This document shows, one piece after another, positions 14,954-22,079 of a stretch of 25,999 nucleotides of DNA. Position numbers and translations under genes: made by a program. The notes below the pieces were generated by a model, which saw only the letters and a list, made by a program, of their open reading frames with translations, was not told the DNA's origin and searched no databases. Each line of letters opens with the position of its first letter. Position 1 is the first letter of the stretch. The DNA comes from JBDHTS01 sp039808845 (GTDB lineage: Bacteria; Pseudomonadota; Alphaproteobacteria; Micavibrionales; Micavibrionaceae): positions 1 to 25,999 of the forward strand of contig JBDHTS010000028.1 of assembly GCA_039808845.1 (NCBI GenBank), in the 5' to 3' direction.

Positions 14954-17164
14954 TCAGGTTGAAACGGTCAGCGCGCCGGAGGCCAGCATGTCGTCCGCGT
15001 CCAGGCCGCTTGTTCTGACCAGCAGGAAAACATCGGTGAAACCGTAAGCACCGTCATCGCCGTCGCGGTCGACGGACACCATCGTATTCTGGTTGTTGGT
15101 GACGACCGCCGTCAGCGCGACGAAATCGTTGATGTCGCTGGTCAGCGGATCATAGCCGACCAGGACGTTTTGCAGTTCGATGGAATCGCCCTGACTCAAG
15201 GTGAAGTCCTGCACCTTATCAGCATGGCCGTCGAAACTGTCGGCATCGATGACGAACGTATCGGCGCCGGTACCCCCTGTCATGCTGTTCGTGCCGGTGC
15301 CGCCATAGAGCGTATCGTTGCCATCGTCGGCAAACATCTGGTCGCTGCCCCCGCCGCCATGCAACTCGTCGTCATCGCCGCCGCCGGAGATCGTGTCGGT
15401 CTTGCCGCCGCCCCACAGGATGTCGTTGCCGGCGTTGCCTTGCAGAAGGTTGTCGCCGCCGCCGCCGAACAGCTGATCGTTGCCGTCGCCGCCATACAGG
15501 AAATCCTCGCCATCATTGCCGTAGATCCGGTCGTCGCCTGCATCGCCACGCAATTCATCTCGATCATTACCACCGGACATAAGGTCATTGCCTTCACCAC
15601 CGCGGAGTACGTCTTCCCCGTTTTCGCCATAGACCGCGTCGTTACCCTTGCCGCCGAAAAGCCTGTCGCCGTCATCGCCGCCATGGATCACGTCGCCATG
15701 ATCGCCGCCGTCAATGTAATCCTTGCCATTATCGCCATTGAGCGCGTCTTTGCCCGTACCGCCGTAGATGACATCGTCGCCGTCGCCGCCTTCGACGTCG
15801 TCATCGCCTGCACCGGCATAGACGACATCGCGTCCGCCGAGGCCGGAAATGACATCTGTGCCGCCCAGGCCATTGATCACATCGCCCAGATTAGTCGCGG
15901 TGATCGTCTCAAAAGCGGTGTTGATGCCGTTGAAGATATGCGGATTGCCGGTAAAATGGGCCGTAAACACATCGGAGGTATTGTTGTTCGTGTCCGTGTG
16001 GCCCGTCGCATTCGTGGCGGAACCGCTGAAAGTCAGCGTGTTGCCATCGGGCGAAAAGGCGGGCGCGATCGCCCAGCCATTGAAGCTTTCCCCGTTTTCG
16101 TTCACTGACAGCCGTGTCAACTCGCCCGTTTCCAGGTTTTTGGCGTACAGGCTTTCGATATTTTTCGGACCGCCGAAATTGGTGGACAGGCTGTTGAAGA
16201 TGATGAAATTGCCGTCGGGAGAAAAGACGGGGCTGAAGCTGGACATGTTGCCCGCCGTTCCGCCCGTGGTGGAAGAAACCAGGGTGACCGTGCCCGTGAC
16301 CAGATCCTTGAGGAAAATATTACCCCACACGCCGTTGACCGTGCCAGCAAGGTTCGTGGCCGTGCTGGCGAATGCGACCTTGGTGCCGTCTGGCGACAGC
16401 ACGGGCTGCGAACTGAAGCTGTTGCCCTGCACGCCCGAGGCGTTGGAAGAGGCAAGGATGTAACCGCCATTCGCATCCTTCACATAGACGTCGAACGCGT
16501 TGTTGGTGTCGGTGGGGCCGAAATTCGTGGCCGCACTGGTGAAGGCAACGCGCGAACCGTCGAAGGAAATGCTGGGCGACGTGCTGAAGCTGTTGGCTGC
16601 CGTGCCGGGATAGGTGATTTGGCGCAAGATGCCGGTTTCCAGGTCTTTTACAAAAATATCGGTGGTGGTATTGCCGTCACGGCCGGCATTGCTGGCATTC
16701 GTCTGAAACACGACGCTGCGTCCATCGCCGGAAAAAGCGGGGGCCGTGCTGGCGCCGTTCAGCTGCGCGCCGCCGGTTTCCGTTGAAACGCGGGTCAGCG
16801 TTCCGGTGATCAGGTCCTTGACGAACACATCCTCACGGCCATTCGTGTCTCCGGCGACAAGATCGGACGCCACGCTGGTGAACAGGATTTTCGTGCCATC
16901 GGAAGAAAAGGTCGCGCCGCCGCTGCCGCCATTGCCGGAAACGCCCCCGGCCTGAGAGATCAGCGTTACGGCGCCGCCGGAAAGATTGCGCAGGAAAACA
17001 TCACTGGCCCCGTTCGTATCGCTCACAGTGAAGCTGCTGGCATCGGATGTGAAAACAACAAGACGGCCGTCTGGCGAAAGGCTGGATGTATTGCTGCCGA
17101 GATTGCCCTGTACGCCGCTGCTGTTTTTGGAGACGATTTTAATGCCGGATAATTCAACTGCCAT
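14954..17164 (-). CDS. Secreted propeller-RTX calcium-binding protein
   Basis: A 736-aa protein. Residues about 25-400 carry seven TolB/PD40-like repeats, each with a core like FSPDGTKVAFAS and a following D-T-N-x-x-x-D-V-F-V-K-D-L pattern, which suggests a seven-bladed beta-propeller. About residues 432-639 hold some 23 RTX nonapeptides (GGxGxDxLx), which bind Ca2+. The last 97 residues form a C-terminal secretion domain ending GALTVST. No N-terminal signal is seen, as expected for type I secretion. No transporter genes lie in the window. GGGAG precedes the ATG. The start at 17164 opens the first repeat region. Substrate and function are unknown; a surface or extracellular binding role is inference. 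Confidence 0.9.
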   Translation of the reverse strand: MAVELSGIKIVSKNSSGVQGNLGSNTSSLSPDGRLVVFTSDASSFTVSDTNGASDVFLRNLSGGAVTLISQAGGVSGNGGSGGATFSSDGTKILFTSVASDLVAGDTNGREDVFVKDLITGTLTRVSTETGGAQLNGASTAPAFSGDGRSVVFQTNASNAGRDGNTTTDIFVKDLETGILRQITYPGTAANSFSTSPSISFDGSRVAFTSAATNFGPTDTNNAFDVYVKDANGGYILASSNASGVQGNSFSSQPVLSPDGTKVAFASTATNLAGTVNGVWGNIFLKDLVTGTVTLVSSTTGGTAGNMSSFSPVFSPDGNFIIFNSLSTNFGGPKNIESLYAKNLETGELTRLSVNENGESFNGWAIAPAFSPDGNTLTFSGSATNATGHTDTNNNTSDVFTAHFTGNPHIFNGINTAFETITATNLGDVINGLGGTDVISGLGGRDVVYAGAGDDDVEGGDGDDVIYGGTGKDALNGDNGKDYIDGGDHGDVIHGGDDGDRLFGGKGNDAVYGENGEDVLRGGEGNDLMSGGNDRDELRGDAGDDRIYGNDGEDFLYGGDGNDQLFGGGGDNLLQGNAGNDILWGGGKTDTISGGGDDDELHGGGGSDQMFADDGNDTLYGGTGTNSMTGGTGADTFVIDADSFDGHADKVQDFTLSQGDSIELQNVLVGYDPLTSDINDFVALTAVVTNNQNTMVSVDRDGDDGAYGFTDVFLLVRTSGLDADDMLASGALTVST

Positions 17165-17202
17165 AAAAAATCTCCCGCGTTTCTAATAAATCCGGCCAAC
17201 AT

Positions 17203-17215
17203 ATTATAGATTATA
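17203..17215 (-). promoter_or_regulatory. Overlapping -10-like boxes for RTX gene
   Basis: Two TATAAT hexamers on the minus strand (17208-17203 and 17215-17210), about 40-50 bases upstream of the RTX start. No convincing -35 sits at 16-18 bases from either, so the promoter call is weak. Confidence 0.3.
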
Positions 17216-17346
17216 GGCCTGCCTGGATAGATCAGGAGAATCGCGCTGCAAAATATACCAAGGCGTTCGGCATAGCTTGGTCTTTCGGGGCCTTTCATGA
17301 TAGACTGAAGATGTTGGTTGACCCGTGAGCCGAAGGAGTACGGTGC

Positions 17347-17868
17347 ATGGAAAGCCCATTTACATTTCTTTCCACCGGTCCGCGCCATGCGGAACAAGCC
17401 GATACGCGATTGGGAATCCGCCGTGACGGCAGGGAGGGCAGCCGCCGACGGGAAAGCGGAGAGAAGCATAGCCAGGACAAACCGGATCCGCGCGAGGATG
17501 TAACGGCTGTTTCTCTGCAGGATCTCCTGGATTTTCTGAACGAACTGGCGATCATACCCGTACCCAGAAGCGAAAAAGCGAACGAAAACCTGCCTTTGCT
17601 GGATGGGTTGCCGCAATCTCCATCCGTAACCCCCGTTATGGCGCGGGCAAATACGGCCTACCGGACGGCATCACGTACAGGGCATACGCCTCTTTTTGAT
17701 CCACCGGCGGAGAACGCTCTGCCCCCCGAAGACCGGCAGACTATTCTGGAGGTTCTCGATGATCTGCATGTTTTGCGCGACCGGGGCACAACCATGATAA
17801 CGATCCGCCGGGCGGGTACATTTCTAGACAGCATCCGGAGAGCCGTCGCCGAAGCGCTCTCGGTGTAA
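17347..17868 (+). CDS. Hypothetical protein, 173 aa
   Basis: I do not recognise it. It has a strong Shine-Dalgarno, GAAGGAGT at about 17331-17338, 8-9 bases before the ATG, and an N-terminal half that is polar, charged and probably disordered. Two better-ordered parts are VTAVSLQDLLDFLNELAIIP (about 53-72) and the C-terminal helix region LPPEDRQTILEVLDDLHVLRD followed by RRAGTFLDSIRRAVAEALSV. No signal peptide or membrane segment. It is divergent from the RTX gene (182-base gap). It ends 5 bases from the end of the convergent winged-helix gene. Confidence 0.7.
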   Translation: MESPFTFLSTGPRHAEQADTRLGIRRDGREGSRRRESGEKHSQDKPDPREDVTAVSLQDLLDFLNELAIIPVPRSEKANENLPLLDGLPQSPSVTPVMARANTAYRTASRTGHTPLFDPPAENALPPEDRQTILEVLDDLHVLRDRGTTMITIRRAGTFLDSIRRAVAEALSV

Positions 17869-17873
17869 ATCCG

Positions 17874-18452
17874 TCAGATCTTCAAGCGATAGCCGTTGCC
17901 CTCTGTTACAAGAAAGTCAGGCGCCGACGGATCTTTTTCGATTTTTTGCCGCAGACGGTAAATATGCGTTTCCAGTGTATGTGTCTCCACCGTTGTGCGA
18001 TAACCCCAGATATCCTGCAACAGAACGTTACGGTCTAGCGTACGGCCTTTCTCCTGATGCAGACGGGATAAAAGATCGCGCTCTTTTTCCGTCAAAATGG
18101 TGAAAGAGTCCGTCCGTCCGTCGGCCAGCGTCGAGTTGGATAGATCGAGTGTAAAAGGACCGAAGGCGATTGTCCCGCTCGCCGCACGGTTTTGATTGAT
18201 CAGGCGATGCAGGGATAACAGAACCGCGCCTGCCCGGATTTTTGCGCCTGGGGACGGAGGCCTGACCATGACAGCGCGCATCCCGTTCTTTGCCAAGGCC
18301 TGAAATTTTTCTGCACCTTCGTCCGTCAGAACAAGCGTGGCATTTGTGGCATCAGGCTTGAATCCCGCAGCCCGCAGAACGTCCTGCAGCACGCGGGAGA
18401 CAAGCGGGTCGGCAATCGACAGGGACACGCCGGGCAAGGAGGGAACAGTCAT
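17874..18452 (-). CDS. OmpR/PhoB-type winged-helix regulator with degenerate receiver
   Basis: A 192-aa protein. The C-terminal about 100 residues (94-192) are a full OmpR-type DNA-binding domain: FTLDLSNSTLADGR, FTILTEKERDLLSRLHQEKG, LLQDIWGYRTTVETHTLETH and VTEGNGYRL. The N-terminal 90 residues look like a shortened receiver: the usual acidic pair, the phosphorylated Asp in the expected place and the Lys-Pro pair are not evident, and the domain is about 30 residues short. It would bind DNA independent of phosphorylation, if it acts as a regulator. There is no good Shine-Dalgarno at the ATG. It is divergent from the gene at 18534 (81-base gap), whose expression it might control. Confidence 0.85.
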   Translation of the reverse strand: MTVPSLPGVSLSIADPLVSRVLQDVLRAAGFKPDATNATLVLTDEGAEKFQALAKNGMRAVMVRPPSPGAKIRAGAVLLSLHRLINQNRAASGTIAFGPFTLDLSNSTLADGRTDSFTILTEKERDLLSRLHQEKGRTLDRNVLLQDIWGYRTTVETHTLETHIYRLRQKIEKDPSAPDFLVTEGNGYRLKI

Positions 18453-18533
18453 GGAAAATACTGTCTCTTATCGGCTGAAAATAAGCAAGATTTCCTCCAT
18501 TTACGAATTATTCATATTTTTAAGGAGTTTACG

Positions 18534-19229
18534 ATGTCATGGCACACGGCTTGCACCACTTCGCCTGAAAGGTTTCCCATTATGCTGGAAAGCAGCTTTC
18601 TTCCCATCCGTCCTGTCACAGGAACGGTTATGACGGCGGCATCCGCCGCGGCCAAGCCGCGACCGGTTTTCCGCATGGAAATAAGCGATGATGACAGGAT
18701 CAACGGGTCAATTCCGGTATGGGACGACCGTGCAACCGCGGCGGAACGGGTGGCCGGCGAGCTGGCCACGGTGCGGGAGCAGGGGAATCCCCTCCCCGAG
18801 GGCGATGCCTATACCGGACGCCCCGCCCGCCCTGTCGAACCGCAGCCTTTCGGGTTTGGGGATCTGATCGATATGATCAATCCCCTGCAGCACGTGCCCC
18901 TGCTCGGCAATCTTTACCGTTTCGTGACCGGCGATGCGATCAAGCCGGTCGCCCGCGTGGTGGGTGATACGGTCTATGGCGGTCCGCTGGCGGCAGCGGC
19001 CGCGCTGGCCAATATCGCCCTTGAAGAAGAAACGGGACGGGATATCGCGGGCAATCTGCTGGCGTTTGCGGTGCCGGCCTCATCCGGCCTGGTTCAAACG
19101 GACGATTCGAATGCCATGCCTGCGAACGCCCTGGGGTTCGCGGGTGCGTCTGCCAGAGAAAAGCCTTTGCCTCAGATCCTGCCGCCGCCTTTGAAGCTGG
19201 CATCATTCTCTCCGTTTGAAATTTACTGA
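18534..19229 (+). CDS. Hypothetical protein, 231 aa
   Basis: A conserved-looking protein whose function I do not know. AAGGAG (18522-18527), 6 bases from the ATG, fixes the start. The N-terminal third is polar with Ala-rich stretches. The central block, FGFGDLIDMINPLQHVPLLG then NLYRFVTGDAIKPVARVVGD and TVYGGPLAAAAALANIALEE (about 105-165), looks like a short glycine-rich, membrane-associated or amphipathic domain. I have seen similar unnamed blocks in other alphaproteobacterial proteins, from memory only. It is divergent from the winged-helix regulator. Its stop overlaps the stop of convergent yggS by 7 bases. Confidence 0.75.
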   Translation: MSWHTACTTSPERFPIMLESSFLPIRPVTGTVMTAASAAAKPRPVFRMEISDDDRINGSIPVWDDRATAAERVAGELATVREQGNPLPEGDAYTGRPARPVEPQPFGFGDLIDMINPLQHVPLLGNLYRFVTGDAIKPVARVVGDTVYGGPLAAAAALANIALEEETGRDIAGNLLAFAVPASSGLVQTDDSNAMPANALGFAGASAREKPLPQILPPPLKLASFSPFEIY

Positions 19230-19891
19230 TCGTGGCGTTTGCCGAACAATGCGCTGCCGATGCGGACATGAGTGGCCCCTAAGGCAATGGCTTTCGCGTA
19301 ATCCATGCTCATCCCCATGCTGAGTTCCGGCAGACCATAGCGGTCGGCGAGTTTTTTCAGCAAAGCAAAATGCAGCGCGGGCGGTTCGTCCTGGGGCGGG
19401 ATGCACATCAGGCCGCTGATGACGAGGGTTTTCCGGGAACAGTAATGAAGAAGAGCCGGCAGATCTTCAGGAGCGGTTCCCGATTTCTGAGATTCGTGTC
19501 CGGTATTGACCTGAATCATGCAGGGGAATTTCCGGCCTTGTTTCGTCATCGCGACGGTTACGGCATCCACAAGCTTCGGACGGTCAATGGTTTCGATGCA
19601 ATCGAAAAGGGCGACGGCGTCGAAGGCCTTGTTCGTCTGTAACGGTCCGATCAGATGAAGACGGATATCGGGCCAGCGGGGTTTCAGAGATGTCCACCGG
19701 GCTAGGGCGTCCTGCACGCGGTTCTCGCCGAACAGGCGCTGGCCGGCCTCCAGCGCCTCAATCACCCGATTTTCCGGTTGCATCTTGCTGACAGCTACCA
19801 GGTGAACGGCATGTTTGCCGCGTCCCGCAGCAATGCTATGAGCCTCTATCTCCTGACGCAGGCGCGCCAGATTGCCACTGACCGGTTCCAT
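19223..19891 (-). CDS. yggS: YggS/PLPBP pyridoxal-phosphate homeostasis protein
   Basis: A 222-aa single-domain TIM-barrel protein of the YggS/PROSC family, which binds pyridoxal 5'-phosphate and helps control its level. The PLP lysine is Lys36 in LVAVSKMQP. Other family motifs are LFGENRVQDA, HLIGPLQTNK and the phosphate-binding ending LSMGMSMDYAKAIALGATHVRIGSALFG. Length is normal. The start codon has no clear Shine-Dalgarno. The gene ends inside the convergent 18534 gene: the shared TTACTGA holds both stops. The porin terminator lies just upstream of its start. Confidence 0.93.
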   Translation of the reverse strand: MEPVSGNLARLRQEIEAHSIAAGRGKHAVHLVAVSKMQPENRVIEALEAGQRLFGENRVQDALARWTSLKPRWPDIRLHLIGPLQTNKAFDAVALFDCIETIDRPKLVDAVTVAMTKQGRKFPCMIQVNTGHESQKSGTAPEDLPALLHYCSRKTLVISGLMCIPPQDEPPALHFALLKKLADRYGLPELSMGMSMDYAKAIALGATHVRIGSALFGKRHDQ

Positions 19892-19919
19892 GAAGTTGAA
19901 AATTATTCAAGATGTCCGG

Positions 19920-19951
19920 AAAAGCAAGAGGCGCGGTTTGCACCGCGCCTC
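19920..19951 (-). terminator. Rho-independent terminator of the porin gene
   Basis: Minus strand: GAGGCGCGG, loop TGCAAA, CCGCGCCTC (19951-19928), then TTGCTTTT. A 9-bp GC-rich stem, 23 bases after the porin stop. Confidence 0.85.
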
Positions 19952-19974
19952 AAGCCGTTCAAATCCAGCAAGGA

Positions 19975-21051
19975 TTAGAAATTGATCTGCGTACCGAACA
20001 GGCCGTAGGTGGCATCGACATCGTCGTCGCCATCCACATCGCTGTTCACGTAGCCAACGGAGCCACGGAAGCTCATGCCCGGAGCGAAGGTGTAGATCAC
20101 GCCGCCGCTGTAACGGTCGGTGTCCACATCGCCGCCGGCGACGCCGTCTTCAATTTCTTGGTTCAACCAGGAAGCGCCCAGCTTGAAGGGGCCGGTGGTG
20201 TAATCGCCACCGACAACCCAGGTGCGGGTGTCGTCATCATCCGAAGCCTGGTTGTTCTGGGTGTAGACCACGCCGAGGCCGAAAGCCGCGATGTTCAGAT
20301 CAGCGCCCAAGTTCCATTCTTCGAAGTCGTCTTCAGCAGCTTCTTCTTCAACCCAGGTGTAACCGCCGCCGAGGTTGAAGCCCACGTTGTTCCACGTGCC
20401 TTCATAACGGGCAGCAGCTTCATAACCCGAACCGAAGTCGCCGCCATCGTTTTTACCGCTGGTGCCGAGGTCGCGCGAACTCAGAGCCGAACCGCTGAGG
20501 TCAGGCGTAAAGCTCACGCCGGCCTGGAAGCCGGAGAACACAGGCGTCAGGTAAGTGACTTTGTCGAAGTGACGGCTTGCGTCGTTCGCGTAGTCGACTG
20601 CACTCAGAACGCCGGTCAGGCTGGTGAGGCCGTAGTTGACCGGGTTGATGTACTGGCGGATGCCGTCGATGTTGGAATCTGCCGAAGGAGCGGCAACCTG
20701 CAGCAGGTAAGCAGCGCCGTCTTCATCGCCGAAGTTCACGCGGCCCCAAGCGCCCGAGAAGTAGGCGTAGGATTCGTCAACCGCGAAGCTGTCGCCGGCA
20801 TCGGCTTCGGCTTCCACGTGAACGCCAACCGTCAGGCCGTTGTCCAGGGTGGTTTCACCAGTGAAGTGCACTTCGGTATCGCGCAGGATATCGAGGTGGC
20901 GCTCGTCAACACCGGGATCGGTGTCCTGGTCGACCCAGGAGACGTAGCCTTTGAAGTGGCCGGCGACGCCGAGCTGCAGCTGAGCGTGAGCCGCAGGGGC
21001 TACGGCCAGGCCGAGAGCGATGGCAGCGCTGCCAACGAGAAGTTTTTTCAT
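19975..21051 (-). CDS. Outer-membrane porin
   Basis: A 358-aa beta-barrel protein of the Gram-negative porin type. Signal peptide MKKLLVGSAAIALGLAVAPA with AHA cleavage near 23. The mature part alternates hydrophobic strands with acidic loops (runs such as DDDDTR, EEEAAED, DGDDDVD). The C-terminal strand ends GLFGTQINF, with the terminal Phe recognised by the BAM machinery. One strand reads WGRVNFGDEDGAAYLLQ, the porin 'G-x-V-x-x-G' type. The open frame begins 6 codons earlier, but the ATG at 21051 starts the signal peptide and has GGAGA about 8 bases upstream. Strong promoter, leader hairpin and terminator suggest high expression. Solute specificity cannot be told. Confidence 0.92.
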   Translation of the reverse strand: MKKLLVGSAAIALGLAVAPAAHAQLQLGVAGHFKGYVSWVDQDTDPGVDERHLDILRDTEVHFTGETTLDNGLTVGVHVEAEADAGDSFAVDESYAYFSGAWGRVNFGDEDGAAYLLQVAAPSADSNIDGIRQYINPVNYGLTSLTGVLSAVDYANDASRHFDKVTYLTPVFSGFQAGVSFTPDLSGSALSSRDLGTSGKNDGGDFGSGYEAAARYEGTWNNVGFNLGGGYTWVEEEAAEDDFEEWNLGADLNIAAFGLGVVYTQNNQASDDDDTRTWVVGGDYTTGPFKLGASWLNQEIEDGVAGGDVDTDRYSGGVIYTFAPGMSFRGSVGYVNSDVDGDDDVDATYGLFGTQINF

Positions 21052-21069
21052 AGTCGTTTCTCCAATCAC

Positions 21070-21089
21070 AACTTATTTCAAGATAAGTT
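21070..21089. repeat. Hairpin in the porin mRNA leader
   Basis: Perfect 7-bp arms AACTTAT and ATAAGTT around a 6-base TTCAAG loop, about 19 bases before the porin ATG in the 5' untranslated leader. It may stabilise the mRNA or affect ribosome access. Confidence 0.5.
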
Positions 21090-21163
21090 TTGGTTTTGAA
21101 CAAGGGATCCGGGGAGGATCACGTTCGGATTCATCACAACTGTCGCCAGCCGTGACAGGGCCA

Positions 21164-21192
21164 AAACTACCCCCGCAGGGCATGGCGGTCAA
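21164..21192 (-). promoter_or_regulatory. Porin promoter
   Basis: Minus strand: TTGACC (21192-21187), 17-base spacer, TAGTTT (21169-21164). The start of transcription would be near 21157 and the leader about 105 bases. Confidence 0.65.
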
Positions 21193-21201
21193 CCATCTTC
21201 G

Positions 21202-21244
21202 TGCAAAAACACAACATTTTCCGGCTTCGCGTTGTATTTTTGCA
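21202..21244. repeat. Large inverted repeat upstream of the porin -35
   Basis: Arms TGCAAAAACACAAC (21202-21215) and GTTGTATTTTTGCA (21231-21244) pair over 14 bases with one mismatch around a 15-base centre. It lies just upstream of the porin -35 box, where an activator or repressor would bind. The rest of the 338-base gap 21052-21389 shows no further gene. Confidence 0.5.
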
Positions 21245-21389
21245 ACACAGAAAAGGAATATGGTTTCAGGGAATCTTCAGGATTTGCAGGACGTTCCGGC
21301 TTGAGGACCGGTTCCGATCATGCTAAGCATCATCGGAATTCGATGATCTCTGTCGATTAAGTCGATAATATGTATTTGGAGAATCTGTC

Positions 21390-21932
21390 ATGTCTTTTCG
21401 GTTTTATGGAATTGTCTTTCTGGCAGCAGTCTCGCTTGTTTTGTCCGCCTGCGGAAGCGTGCCGAAAGGCGAGGCGAAGTATCCCACCAGCACCAACCGC
21501 GAGGGCACCGAGGATATTTATAAGAAGCCGGACAGTATTTTCGGCAAGGGGGGCTTGTCCCTGCTTGGCGGGAAAAATGACGAGGACAGCGGGTCGGGCA
21601 GCGGCATCGGCGTGAACAGTTTCCTGTGGCGCGCCTCGCTGGACACGGTGGCCTTCATGCCGCTGGCCAGCGCCGATCCGTTCGGCGGCGTCATCCTGAC
21701 CGACTGGTATGCCCCGCCGGGAAAATCCGATGAGCGGTTCAAGCTGAACGTCTTCATCCTCGACCGCCAGCTGCGCTCCGACGGCGTGCAGGTAAAAGTG
21801 TTCAAGCAGAAGCTGGTCAAGGGCGGCTGGCGCGACGCCCCCGTCTCCGGCCAGACGGCCCGCGATCTGGAAGACACGATCCTGACCCGCGCCCGTCAGA
21901 TGCGCGTGGCCCAGATGCAGACGGAAAAATAG
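21390..21932 (+). CDS. DUF3576 lipoprotein
   Basis: A 180-aa lipoprotein of the DUF3576 family. Lipobox LVLSAC puts the lipidated cysteine at residue 21. After a Gly/Ser-rich linker comes the conserved domain: GVNSFLWRASLDTVAFMPLA, DPFGGVILTDWYAPP, FKLNVFILDRQLRSDGVQV and the ending LEDTILTRARQMR. GGAGA about 7 bases before the ATG supports the start. Its function is not known. In alphaproteobacteria this family often sits directly before leuS, as here, and a terminator separates them. Confidence 0.88.
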   Translation: MSFRFYGIVFLAAVSLVLSACGSVPKGEAKYPTSTNREGTEDIYKKPDSIFGKGGLSLLGGKNDEDSGSGSGIGVNSFLWRASLDTVAFMPLASADPFGGVILTDWYAPPGKSDERFKLNVFILDRQLRSDGVQVKVFKQKLVKGGWRDAPVSGQTARDLEDTILTRARQMRVAQMQTEK

Positions 21933-21953
21933 TTATCAAACGCTCTCCAAATC

Positions 21954-21984
21954 AAAGGCGTCAGCGAAAATGGCTGACGCCTTT
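21954..21984 (+). terminator. Terminator after the DUF3576 gene
   Basis: AAAGGCGTCAGC (21954-21965) and GCTGACGCCTTT (21973-21984), a 12-bp perfect stem with a 7-base loop, then AACGTTTTTA. It lies 22 bases after the stop. Confidence 0.8.
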
Positions 21985-22079
21985 AACGTTTTTAGCCTGT
22001 TATGTGTAAACAAATGCTGATTTTTATAACGCCCTGCGCTAAAAGGGTTATCCGGCATATAAAAGGATAATTGAAGGCC

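Noticed and set aside
15300..15880. Regularly repeated DNA resembling a CRISPR or minisatellite
   Set aside because: The repeats have the 27-base period of RTX nonapeptides and vary at third positions, so they are coding repeats.
15170..16108. Long plus-strand ORF (312 aa) opposite the RTX gene
   Set aside because: It mirrors the repetitive RTX codons; its protein is an Ile/Ala/Val-rich repeat with no domain, and the RTX frame has clear motifs.
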